DNA from: Rikenellaceae bacterium
GTDB taxonomy: Bacteria > Bacteroidota > Bacteroidia > Bacteroidales > Rikenellaceae
Length of the DNA stretch: 5,556 nucleotides
NCBI GenBank assembly: GCA_031286025.1
Contig: JAITVB010000197.1
Location: 1 to 5,556, forward strand
Reading direction: 5' to 3'
Positions within the stretch are counted from its first letter, which is position 1. Each line of letters opens with the position of its first letter. The position numbers and the translations under genes were made by a program. Positions 1 to 5,556 of the stretch are shown here, one piece after another. The notes beneath the pieces were generated by a model. That model was given only the letters and a program-made list of their open reading frames with translations. It searched no databases and was not told the DNA's origin.

Positions 1-967
1 GAACCTTGTTGAGCGTATTGATGATCCCATTGTGAAAACAAAACACGAGCGACGTATTTGACGAGCGCGACTCTTTCGAGTCGTCGACGATCACGAGCCG
101 GGTCAGCAGCGGGAACCACCGTTCGCCCGCATAATGGTTGATGCGTGCATGCTTCACTTTCACCACGAAAACCGACGTCGTGTCGGCCGTCATCCGCTCA
201 TACAGCGCCTCGGGATCGGGACTTTCGGCCACCACCGCGCAGCGGCGGCTGAAGACGTCGTTCGAAAGCAGTTGCACCGCTTTATCCGCATTGCCCGAAA
301 CGACGGTGCGGATCATTCCGTTGAGACCCTTGAAGTTGACCGTCCACCGGCTGCGATTCAGAAAATCGTTGGTTTCGGCCTTCGTGGTATAGTGGGTGCT
401 TTGGCTGATCATCTGTTCGAGGGTGTCCATCATGTAGTTCCAATGGGCCTCGTTGATGTCGCCCGTCACGCCGATCACGTCACGGTATTTCCGCAGGTCG
501 CGGGCGTGGCCGCCCAACTGCACCTGCGACATGAAATCGATGTGCCAACTGTTGACCGGAGGCGTGCCGACCGACAGGTCGTGCGAATCCCTGATGTTGT
601 GCAGCACGGCCTTAAGTTTGGCGTCGGTGCCGTCGGTGTCGATCAGGGCGTTGATCTTGCGGACGAAATCGCCGCGCTTGGCACTCAACTCGAAAGCCTT
701 CGAATTGTTGTGGGGCACAAGCATCAGCGATACGTGGGTGTAGCCCGGGATATCCTCGCGGAAGCGCAACAGGTAGCGGTTGATCTCGGCCTGCTGCCTG
801 GCCGGGTCGGCGGGTTCCTCCATGCAGAGGGCCACGAAACTGGTCAGGTTGTCGAAAATATGGCGCGGCAGGAAAATTTCCGCCCGCTCGCCGAGCGATT
901 CGTAGAGGTTAAGCAGTTGCTGTGCCTCGTTACTCAAAAAAGCCTTGGGTTCACCCTGAATTTTCAT
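1..967 (-). CDS. Unrecognised protein, 5' part only (322 codons, cut by the left edge)
   Basis: I do not recognise this protein and assign no function. The minus-strand frame is open without a stop for 322 codons from ATG at 967-965 to the window edge, and its third positions are rich in G and C like the genes to the right. The product begins MKIQGEPKAF. It is soluble-looking, with no signal peptide or membrane segment. The first 70 or so residues look helical (LSNEAQQLLNLYESLGERAE). Residues 75-90 look like a strand (THVSLMLVPHNN). Residues 104-130 and 172-190 are again helix-like. Residues 265-322 alternate in a beta pattern (SVFVVKVKHARI, LLTRLVIVDD, TSLVFCFHN). His and Asn are frequent, but I see no catalytic motif. 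The start is supported by a weak purine stretch (GAAAG) just upstream and by an ATGA overlap with a possible small ORF. The gene is divergent from the suf operon, so shared regulation is possible but unproven. Confidence 0.85.
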   Translation of the reverse strand, partial: MKIQGEPKAFLSNEAQQLLNLYESLGERAEIFLPRHIFDNLTSFVALCMEEPADPARQQAEINRYLLRFREDIPGYTHVSLMLVPHNNSKAFELSAKRGDFVRKINALIDTDGTDAKLKAVLHNIRDSHDLSVGTPPVNSWHIDFMSQVQLGGHARDLRKYRDVIGVTGDINEAHWNYMMDTLEQMISQSTHYTTKAETNDFLNRSRWTVNFKGLNGMIRTVVSGNADKAVQLLSNDVFSRRCAVVAESPDPEALYERMTADTTSVFVVKVKHARINHYAGERWFPLLTRLVIVDDSKESRSSNTSLVFCFHNGIINTLNKV

Positions 968-1059
968 ATTTCTTTCAACGCGTTATAAATACACTGGAAA
1001 CAGATGCCTTCCACCCCTTCCATCCGCCCGAATCCGTCCGCACTGCCGAGGTAAGGCAT
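964..1059 (-). CDS. Possible small leader ORF, 31 codons, overlapping the next start by ATGA
   Basis: This ORF begins MPYLGSADGF and ends with a CxxC motif followed by IYNALKEI. Its TGA (966-964) overlaps the ATG (967-965) of the unknown minus-strand gene in the arrangement ATGA, which is typical of translational coupling. Its codons favour G or C in the third position, as in the neighbouring genes. The frame stays open upstream to an ATG at 1149-1147 (61 codons), but that start would lie upstream of the candidate promoter. A shorter internal start at 1023 would give 19 codons. The 31-codon start lies only a few bases downstream of the expected transcription start. It is too short to show homology by eye and could be chance or a remnant of an older N-terminus. 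Confidence 0.25.
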   Translation of the reverse strand: MPYLGSADGFGRMEGVEGICFQCIYNALKEI

Positions 1060-1073
1060 CCTGTTCGCATCGA

Positions 1074-1108
1074 CAAATATACGCCAAGAAATCGGGAAAT
1101 AATGCAAA
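1074..1108 (-). promoter_or_regulatory. Candidate promoter for the unknown minus-strand gene
   Basis: Read on the minus strand, 1081-1074 is TATATTTG, a perfect match to the Bacteroidota -7 element TAnnTTTG and identical to the -7 box of the suf promoter. The nearest TTTG upstream (1108-1105) is 23 bp away, slightly longer than the usual 19-21 bp, so the -33 element is doubtful. Transcription would start near 1067 and give a leader of about 100 nt before the ATG at 967. Confidence 0.45.
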
Positions 1109-1227
1109 TGTGCAAAATTCGTCATTTTTGCGTTAAAAAAAACAAACACAACAAATAATTAACATTCCGTGGGCTGTGTCGCGCCGTTTTCCGCTCCTCG
1201 GGTATCGCTTTTACCTTTCTGAAAAAC

Positions 1228-1259
1228 TTTGATAAAGATAGGGATTATTCCTATATTTG
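1228..1259 (+). promoter_or_regulatory. Bacteroidota-type promoter of the GNAT-suf operon
   Basis: TTTG at 1228-1231 and TATATTTG at 1252-1259 are separated by 20 bp. This matches the primary sigma factor consensus of Bacteroidota (TTTG, 19-21 bp, TAnnTTTG) in every defined position. Transcription would start a few bases after 1259, leaving a short leader of about 25 nt that is A-rich (AGAAAATAAAAAACG) and lacks a Shine-Dalgarno sequence, as is usual in this phylum. It is the only strong promoter I find for the operon. Confidence 0.8.
1238..1254. promoter_or_regulatory. Candidate operator: 17-bp imperfect dyad across the suf promoter
   Basis: ATAGGGATTATTCCTAT is symmetric about base 1246: seven of eight pairs match, with ATAGG (1238-1242) facing CCTAT (1250-1254). 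It lies in the promoter spacer and covers the first bases of the -7 box, so a bound protein would block RNA polymerase. Suf and isc operons are often controlled by Rrf2-family [2Fe-2S] repressors such as IscR, or by Fur, but this sequence is not a clear match to the E. coli IscR or Fur consensus. The regulator is therefore unknown. Confidence 0.45.
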
Positions 1260-1290
1260 TGATCTGTTTCAGAAAATAAAAAACGCACCG

Positions 1291-1833
1291 ATGGAGCTAC
1301 ACCGTATAAAAGGCATCGATGACCGGTACTTTGAGCAAATGTGGACGGTCTATGATTATAGTTTTCCGTATTTCGAAAAGCGCACGCTGAACCACCAGGC
1401 GACAGCTTTCACGAATCCCGATTACCACCTCGACTCCTATGTCGAGGACAACATTCTGGTCGGTTTCATCGCCTATTGGGTTTTTCCCGGGTACGTTTAC
1501 GTCGAACACTTTGCGGTCAACAAAGCCTATCGCGGATTCGGCCACGGCACCCGGTTCCTGGGCGAGTTTATGAAAACCCGTGCCGACCGTACGATCGTGC
1601 TTGAGATCGACCCCGTGGTCGACGAACTCTCGCAGCGCCGCTTACGTTTTTATAAAAATCTGGGCTTCTCTGAAAACCCGTTTATGCACAAATGCCCGGT
1701 CTATCGGCTGAATACGCCCGAGGCCGATCTGCAGGTGTTGAGCCACCCCGGGCCGATCGACTGTGATTTTTACGAACGGTTCAACAGCGACCTGCGCGAA
1801 GTGGTGATGCGCCGCTCGGGCGAACTGGAATAA
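1291..1833 (+). CDS. GNAT-family N-acetyltransferase, first gene of the suf operon
   Basis: This 180-residue cytoplasmic protein is a likely acetyl-CoA-dependent acyltransferase with unknown substrate. GNAT motif A is clear: the strand VEHFAV (71-76) runs into the acetyl-CoA pyrophosphate-binding loop R81-G-F-G84-H-G86, which fits R/Q-x-x-G-x-G, followed by helix TRFLGEFMK. Motif B is seen as LEID (104-107) and [11 protein letters not shown] (116-126). An N-terminal helical part (1-40) and a strand hairpin around 51-63 complete the fold. About 40 residues follow the core (141-180), ending in a charged helix that may be lineage-specific. The start at 1291 fits the promoter and the A-rich leader. 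The stop lies 7 bases before sufB, so the two are almost certainly co-transcribed. Whether it acts on a Suf component, on another protein or on a small molecule cannot be read from the sequence. Confidence 0.9.
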   Translation: MELHRIKGIDDRYFEQMWTVYDYSFPYFEKRTLNHQATAFTNPDYHLDSYVEDNILVGFIAYWVFPGYVYVEHFAVNKAYRGFGHGTRFLGEFMKTRADRTIVLEIDPVVDELSQRRLRFYKNLGFSENPFMHKCPVYRLNTPEADLQVLSHPGPIDCDFYERFNSDLREVVMRRSGELE

Positions 1834-1840
1834 ACAAGCG

Positions 1841-3286
1841 ATGGACGAGCAACAGGACATACTATCCCGCGCGACTGAGCAGGAGTATGCTTACGGCTTC
1901 ACGACCGACGTCGACACGGAATTCATCCCCAAGGGGTTGAATGAGGAGGTCGTGCGCCTGATCTCTTCGAAAAAGGACGAGCCGGAATGGATGACCGAAC
2001 TGCGCCTACGCGCTTTTCGCCATTGGCAGACGCTCACGATTCCCCACTGGGCCCATCTCGACATTCCCGAGATCGACTACCAGAACATTATCTACTACGC
2101 CGCTCCGAAAGCGAAGAAAAAACTCGAAAGCATGGACGAGGTCGATCCGGAACTCGTTGCCACGTTCAATAAACTGGGCATTCCGCTTGAGGAGCAAATG
2201 GCGCTGTCGGGTGTGGCGGTCGATGCCGTGATGGACTCCGTCTCCGTGAAAACGACGTTCCGCGAAACATTGGCCGAAAAGGGGATTATTTTCTGCTCGT
2301 TTTCCGAAGCGTTGGCCGATTATCCCGAGTTGGTGCGCAAGTATATGGGCAGCGTAGTGCCTTACACCGATAACTTTTTTGCGGCGCTCAACGCGGCGGT
2401 CTTTTCCGACGGGTCGTTCTGCTACATCCCGCCGGGGGTGCGCTGTCCGATGGAGTTGTCGACCTATTTTCGGATCAATGCCGCCGGCACGGGCCAGTTC
2501 GAACGCACGCTGATCGTGGCCGACGAAGGGGCTTATGTAAGCTACCTCGAAGGTTGCACCGCCCCCCGCCGCGACGAGAATCAACTCCACGCCGCCGTGG
2601 TCGAAATCGTTGTCCATAAGGACGCCGAAGTCAAATATTCGACCGTCCAGAACTGGTATCCCGGCGACAAGGAGGGGCGCGGAGGCGTCTACAACTTCGT
2701 CACCAAGCGTGGCATCTGCAAGGGTAAAAACGCCAAACTGTCGTGGACGCAGGTCGAAACCGGTTCGGCGGTCACTTGGAAATACCCGAGTTGCATCCTC
2801 TTGGGCGACAACAGTGCAGGAGAGTTTTACTCCGTCGCGCTGACCAACAACCGCCAACAGGCAGACACCGGGACGAAGATGATCCACCTGGGTAAAAACA
2901 CCCGCAGCCGGATCGTGTCGAAAGGCATTTCGGCCGGCCGCAGCCAGAACAGTTACCGGGGTCTGGTGAAGGTGGGGCGCAAGGCCGAGGGGGTGCGGAA
3001 TTTTTCGCAGTGCGACTCGCTGTTGATCGGCGATAAGTGCGGCGCACACACGTTCCCGCACGTCGATGTCAACCACCCCGGTGCGACGGTCGAACACGAG
3101 GCGACGACATCGAAGATCAACGAGGAACAGCTTTTTTACTGCAACCAACGGGGCATTTGCACCGAGGATGCCGTGGGGCTGATCGTGAATGGCTACGCCC
3201 GCGAAGTGTTGAATAAATTACCGATGGAGTTTGCGGTAGAAGCGCAGAAACTACTGGCCATCAGTTTGGAGGGAAGCGTAGGTTAG
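1841..3286 (+). CDS. sufB: SufB, Fe-S cluster assembly scaffold protein
   Basis: SufB is the scaffold subunit of the cytoplasmic SufBC2D complex, on which sulfide and iron are built into a nascent cluster before transfer to apo-proteins. The 481 residues are close to E. coli SufB (495). The family signatures are all present: [20 protein letters not shown] (177-196), [19 protein letters not shown] (237-255), the beta-helical core (about 215-420) and CGAHTFP (400-406), followed by [21 protein letters not shown] (418-438). Based on family knowledge, C239 should match E. coli C254, C400 should match C405 (cluster assembly with SufD) and E429 should match E434. The extra Cys residues C391, C434 and C440 lie nearby. 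The C-terminal helices (442-478) are the SufC-binding region. No Shine-Dalgarno is seen. The gene starts 7 bases after the acetyltransferase and is followed by a 75-base gap before sufC. Confidence 0.98.
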   Translation: MDEQQDILSRATEQEYAYGFTTDVDTEFIPKGLNEEVVRLISSKKDEPEWMTELRLRAFRHWQTLTIPHWAHLDIPEIDYQNIIYYAAPKAKKKLESMDEVDPELVATFNKLGIPLEEQMALSGVAVDAVMDSVSVKTTFRETLAEKGIIFCSFSEALADYPELVRKYMGSVVPYTDNFFAALNAAVFSDGSFCYIPPGVRCPMELSTYFRINAAGTGQFERTLIVADEGAYVSYLEGCTAPRRDENQLHAAVVEIVVHKDAEVKYSTVQNWYPGDKEGRGGVYNFVTKRGICKGKNAKLSWTQVETGSAVTWKYPSCILLGDNSAGEFYSVALTNNRQQADTGTKMIHLGKNTRSRIVSKGISAGRSQNSYRGLVKVGRKAEGVRNFSQCDSLLIGDKCGAHTFPHVDVNHPGATVEHEATTSKINEEQLFYCNQRGICTEDAVGLIVNGYAREVLNKLPMEFAVEAQKLLAISLEGSVG

Positions 3287-3306
3287 GAAGTTGTGCCGCC
3301 GTCATG

Positions 3307-3323
3307 GAAAAACTTCGTTTTTC
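3307..3323 (+). other. Hairpin in the sufB-sufC gap
   Basis: GAAAAAC (3307-3313) and GTTTTTC (3317-3323) form a perfect 7-bp stem with a 3-nt TTC loop; two further G-U pairs could extend it. It starts 20 bases after the sufB stop. The 3' arm has five U residues, but no U-run follows the stem, so it is not a standard intrinsic terminator. GAAGTT (3287-3292), directly after the sufB stop, can instead pair with AACTTC (3311-3316), which would exclude this hairpin. A role in mRNA stability or attenuation is possible but untested. Confidence 0.4.
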
Positions 3324-3361
3324 TGAGATTACGTTGATTTGAAAACAAGAATACGATAGTT

Positions 3362-4117
3362 ATGCTGCTCGAAGTAAAAAAACTCCACGCCACAGTGGGC
3401 GATAAGGAAATCCTCAAAGGCATCGACCTGCAGGTCAACGCCGGCGAAGTCCATGCCATCATGGGCCCCAACGGTTCCGGAAAAAGCACCCTCGCCTCCG
3501 TCCTCGCCGGCAACGAAAGATTCGAAGTCACCCAAGGAGAAGTCCTCTTCGAAGACAGAAACCTCCTCGAAATGAGCATCGAAGATCGCGCGCGCGCCGG
3601 TATCTTCCTGGGATTCCAATACCCGGTGGAGATTCCCGGCGTCAGCATGGCCAACTTCTTGAAATTAGCGGTCAACGAACAGCGCAAATACCACGGTCAA
3701 GACCCTCTGACCGCCGGCGAATTCCTGAAATTGATGAAGGAGAAAGCCGCCATCGTCGAACTCCGGGACCAACTCGCCAACCGTGCCGTCAACGAAGGTT
3801 TTTCGGGGGGGGAGAAAAAAAGGAATGAAATTTTCCAGATGGCCATGCTCGACCCCAAGTTAGCCATCTTGGACGAAACAGACAGCGGCCTCGACATCGA
3901 CGCCTTGCGCATCGTGGCTACGGGCGTCACCCGCCTCAGCCGTCCCGACAACGCGATGGTGGTCATCACTCACTACCAACGCCTGTTGGACTACATTGTC
4001 CCGGACTATGTCCACGTCCTCTACGACGGCCGCATCATCCACACCGCGGGCAAGGAACTGGCCCTCGAACTCGAAGAGCGCGGCTACGACTGGCTGATCA
4101 AGGATTTTCAGGAATAA
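3362..4117 (+). CDS. sufC: SufC, ATPase of the SufBCD complex
   Basis: SufC is a cytoplasmic ABC-type ATPase that binds SufB and SufD and drives the conformational change that exposes the cluster assembly site. It is not a transporter subunit. The 251 residues are the usual length. Motifs in order: Walker A GPNGSGKST (35-43), Q-loop Q86 in GFQYP, signature SGGEKKRNEI (148-157), Walker B LAILDE (167-172) with catalytic E172, D-loop SGLD (175-178) and switch His H204 in THYQRLLDYI. The run DETDSGLDIDAL is characteristic of SufC. The start at 3362 gives the normal N-terminus (MLLEVKKLHATVGDKEILKG). Codon use strongly favours C-ending codons, except at the signature motif, where G8 and A7 homopolymers occur. 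It ends 14 bases before sufD. Confidence 0.98.
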   Translation: MLLEVKKLHATVGDKEILKGIDLQVNAGEVHAIMGPNGSGKSTLASVLAGNERFEVTQGEVLFEDRNLLEMSIEDRARAGIFLGFQYPVEIPGVSMANFLKLAVNEQRKYHGQDPLTAGEFLKLMKEKAAIVELRDQLANRAVNEGFSGGEKKRNEIFQMAMLDPKLAILDETDSGLDIDALRIVATGVTRLSRPDNAMVVITHYQRLLDYIVPDYVHVLYDGRIIHTAGKELALELEERGYDWLIKDFQE

Positions 4118-4131
4118 AACCGCCGCGCCCG

Positions 4132-5433
4132 ATGACCACCGCCGAAAAACGACTGATCGACCTCTATGTCGCCAACCTTGAATTGATCGAGGAGGGTTTT
4201 CCGTATGGCGTCAACCGCCACCGCAGGTCGGCCATGGAGGCGTTCCACCTGTCGGGCTTGCCCGACGCAAAGGACGAACACTATCGCTACTGTCCGCTTG
4301 CCCTGCTCTATCAAGGTGAATACGAAAACTATTTTTCACCTTTCGGCCAACCACAAGCCAACCGCGAATTGTATGGCGATCCGTCCCATTACGAGGTTTT
4401 TGAAATGCTGAACGGCCGTTTCCGTACACCGGAAGCGTTGCGGGTTTACGAAACCGGTATCGTCTGCGGTTCTCTGCGCGCCGCCGCCTCCGAATACCCC
4501 GACTTGATCGAACGGTGCTATAACACGTTGGCCTGCAATGCAATCGATGCGCTTACGGCCCTCAATACGGCCTTTGCGCAGGACGGTTTTTTTCTCTATG
4601 TCCCGGACGGGATATCGGCCGAAAAACCGTTCTATGTCCTCGATGAATTTTCAGCCTCCGAAGCGGTATCGGCCTATGGCCGTGCATTGGTCGTGTTGGG
4701 CGAAAACACTCGGGTGTCGGTGCTGTGGGACACCTGCTCGCCGGGCGGCGATGCCTATTTATTCAACCGGGTTGGCGAGATACGCTGTGCCGTCGGATCG
4801 CAACTCGAATGGGCCGAAGTGCAACGGGCGGACAACCGGACGGCCTGTATTTCGTCACATTACATCCATCAGGAAGCATCGAGCCGCGTCCGTTCAACGG
4901 TGATTACCCTTGACGGCGGCTTCTTCCGGAATAATCTTAGCGCAACTCTGGGCGGTGGCGGAGCGGAATTCGAAGCCTACGGTCTTTCGCTCGTCCATTG
5001 CGGCCAACATGCCGACAATGCGTTGCGGGTCGTACATGCCGTGCCCGACTGTTTGAGTTTCGAACGCTATAAAGGCATCGCCGGGGCCGAGGGCACGGTG
5101 GTCTTCAAGGGCCGTGTGGAGGTTACCCCGGACGCCCAACGCACGCGTGCCTTTCAAGAGAACCACAACTTGCTGTTGGCCGATACGGGCCGGATCTATA
5201 CCCGGCCCCAACTCGAAATATACGCCGACGATGTCAAGTGCAGCCACGGCGCAACGACCGGTCGCCTCGACGAAGAAGCGGTTTACTACATGCGCCAACG
5301 TGGTATTTCGAAAGAACAGGCAGAACGGTTACAGATGGCCGGTTTCGTTCACGACATCATCGACTGTGTCGGCATCGCCGCGGCGGCCGAGGCGATCGAA
5401 GCCCGCGCTTTGGACAAGATCGGCCGGATTTAG
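4132..5433 (+). CDS. sufD: SufD, Fe-S cluster assembly scaffold protein
   Basis: SufD is the paralogue of SufB and its partner in the SufBC2D complex; it is needed for iron acquisition during cluster assembly. The 433 residues are close to E. coli SufD (423). The N-terminal helical domain (1-110) carries the family's P-x-x-K-D-E-H-Y-R-Y pattern (44-53). The beta-helical core follows (about 160-380), with FQENHNLLLADTGRIYTRPQ (341-360) leading to LEIYADDVKCSHGATTG (361-377). C370 and H372 should match E. coli C358 and H360, the latter being the proposed partner of the SufB Cys at the SufB-SufD interface. The C-terminal part, YYMRQRGISKEQAERLQMAG (385-404), mirrors the SufB tail and binds SufC. 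The ATG at 4132 is 14 bases after the sufC stop, with no Shine-Dalgarno at useful distance. Confidence 0.97.
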   Translation: MTTAEKRLIDLYVANLELIEEGFPYGVNRHRRSAMEAFHLSGLPDAKDEHYRYCPLALLYQGEYENYFSPFGQPQANRELYGDPSHYEVFEMLNGRFRTPEALRVYETGIVCGSLRAAASEYPDLIERCYNTLACNAIDALTALNTAFAQDGFFLYVPDGISAEKPFYVLDEFSASEAVSAYGRALVVLGENTRVSVLWDTCSPGGDAYLFNRVGEIRCAVGSQLEWAEVQRADNRTACISSHYIHQEASSRVRSTVITLDGGFFRNNLSATLGGGGAEFEAYGLSLVHCGQHADNALRVVHAVPDCLSFERYKGIAGAEGTVVFKGRVEVTPDAQRTRAFQENHNLLLADTGRIYTRPQLEIYADDVKCSHGATTGRLDEEAVYYMRQRGISKEQAERLQMAGFVHDIIDCVGIAAAAEAIEARALDKIGRI

Positions 5434-5465
5434 CGAGAAAGTCCTCCGCATATTACAAAGCGCCG

Positions 5466-5489
5466 CAAAATTTTTTCCGGGGAATTTTG
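5466..5489 (+). other. Hairpin in the sufD-sufS gap
   Basis: CAAAATT (5466-5472) pairs perfectly with AATTTTG (5483-5489) around a 10-nt loop whose ends could add U-G pairs. The sequence downstream is pyrimidine-rich (TTTCTCCTTACTTACTTTG) but has no unbroken U-run, so at best it is a weak, leaky terminator. It lies 32 bases after the sufD stop and 21 bases before the sufS start, and could lower sufS expression relative to sufBCD or mark an mRNA end. It could also be chance in an AT-rich spacer. Confidence 0.35.
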
Positions 5490-5510
5490 TTTCTCCTTAC
5501 TTACTTTGCT

Positions 5511-5556
5511 ATGTTGGACATTAAGAAAATACGGGAAGATTTTCCGATACTCGGTT
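5511..5556 (+). CDS. sufS: SufS, cysteine desulfurase (first 15 codons only)
   Basis: Only the N-terminus is visible: MLDIKKIREDFPILG. The pattern KIRxDFPIL is the standard opening of SufS-type (class II) cysteine desulfurases, the PLP enzymes that convert cysteine to alanine and pass the persulfide sulfur to the SufBCD scaffold. The position directly after sufD on the same strand is the expected one for a sufBCDS operon. The ATG at 5511 gives the normal N-terminal length. There is no Shine-Dalgarno. The catalytic Lys and Cys lie beyond the right edge, so activity cannot be judged. Confidence 0.92.
   Translation, partial: MLDIKKIREDFPILG

Larger units (their letters stand above)
968..1290. 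other. Divergent intergenic region between the unknown gene and the suf operon
   Basis: This 323-bp gap separates the two divergent transcription units. The part next to the minus-strand gene is GC-rich and may encode the small leader ORF. Bases 1081-1165 are AT-rich, with an A8 tract at 1135-1142 and a 6-bp hairpin (GCAAAA at 1112-1117 with TTTTGC at 1126-1131). Bases 1164-1205 are GC-rich with nothing I recognise. Bases 1210-1290 are AT-rich again and hold the suf promoter. Apart from the promoter elements and dyad listed separately, I see no RNA gene or repeat family here. Confidence 0.7.

Noticed and set aside
68..83. A 6-bp stem with TTTC loop (GAAA tetraloop on the minus-strand mRNA)
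   Set aside because: It is a tidy GNRA-type hairpin but sits inside coding sequence, has no extension or U-run, and could easily arise by chance from the codons for DSKES.
134..988. A 284-codon plus-strand open frame opposite the unknown gene
   Set aside because: Its product is rich in His, Arg and Val with no domain-like pattern, as expected for the antisense of a GC-rich gene. The minus-strand frame is longer, has the codon bias of the neighbours and has a fitting start and promoter.
1112..1131. Hairpin GCAAAA/TTTTGC as a terminator
   Set aside because: On the plus strand it is followed by A residues and on the minus strand by mixed sequence, so neither direction gives the U-run of an intrinsic terminator. 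No gene ends nearby on either strand.
922..1158. A 78-codon plus-strand open frame across the divergent intergenic region
   Set aside because: It overlaps the 5' end of the unknown minus-strand gene, runs through the candidate minus promoter and ends in a low-complexity Lys/Asn tail from the A-rich tract; no promoter precedes it.
2006..3148. A 380-codon minus-strand open frame inside sufB
   Set aside because: It lies wholly antisense to an unmistakable sufB; its composition is the usual shadow of a third-position GC-rich gene.
3334..3341. TTGATTTG as a -7 box for a separate sufC promoter
   Set aside because: It differs from TAnnTTTG in the second base and has no TTTG or TTG at 19-21 bp upstream.
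5501..5508. TTACTTTG as a -7 box for a separate sufS promoter
   Set aside because: It has one mismatch, no -33 element at proper distance, and lies only two bases before the ATG, so transcription would start inside the gene.

Overview
The window is bacterial, most likely from a Bacteroidota species of the order Bacteroidales. A fairly GC-rich, Alistipes-like member is my best guess, but this is inference. Three things point there: a textbook Bacteroidota promoter (TTTG, 20-bp spacer, TATATTTG) ahead of the main operon, no convincing Shine-Dalgarno sequence before any gene, and the gene order sufB-sufC-sufD-sufS.

Layout: bases 1-967 hold the 5' 322 codons of an unrecognised protein gene on the minus strand, which runs off the left edge. 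Bases 968-1290 are a divergent intergenic region. It carries a candidate minus-strand promoter, a possible 31-codon leader ORF that overlaps the start of the unknown gene by ATGA, and the strong plus-strand promoter with an imperfect 17-bp dyad across its -7 box. From 1291 to the right edge is one rightward operon: a GNAT-family acetyltransferase (1291-1833), sufB (1841-3286), sufC (3362-4117), sufD (4132-5433) and the first 15 codons of sufS (from 5511).

SufB, SufC and SufD together form the SufBCD scaffold that assembles Fe-S clusters, with SufC as its ATPase. SufS is the cysteine desulfurase that supplies the sulfur. The residues known to matter in E. coli SufB (C254, C405, E434) and SufD (C358, H360) all have apparent counterparts, and SufC has every ABC ATPase motif, so the system looks intact. 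No SufE or SufU sulfur carrier is visible; it may lie beyond the right edge.

The points most worth checking are the acetyltransferase that leads the suf operon, the dyad in the promoter spacer, a G8/A7 homopolymer pair made of locally atypical codons exactly at the SufC signature motif, and AT-rich hairpins in the two longer intergenic gaps of the operon. Nothing in the window looks like a mobile element, CRISPR array or RNA gene.
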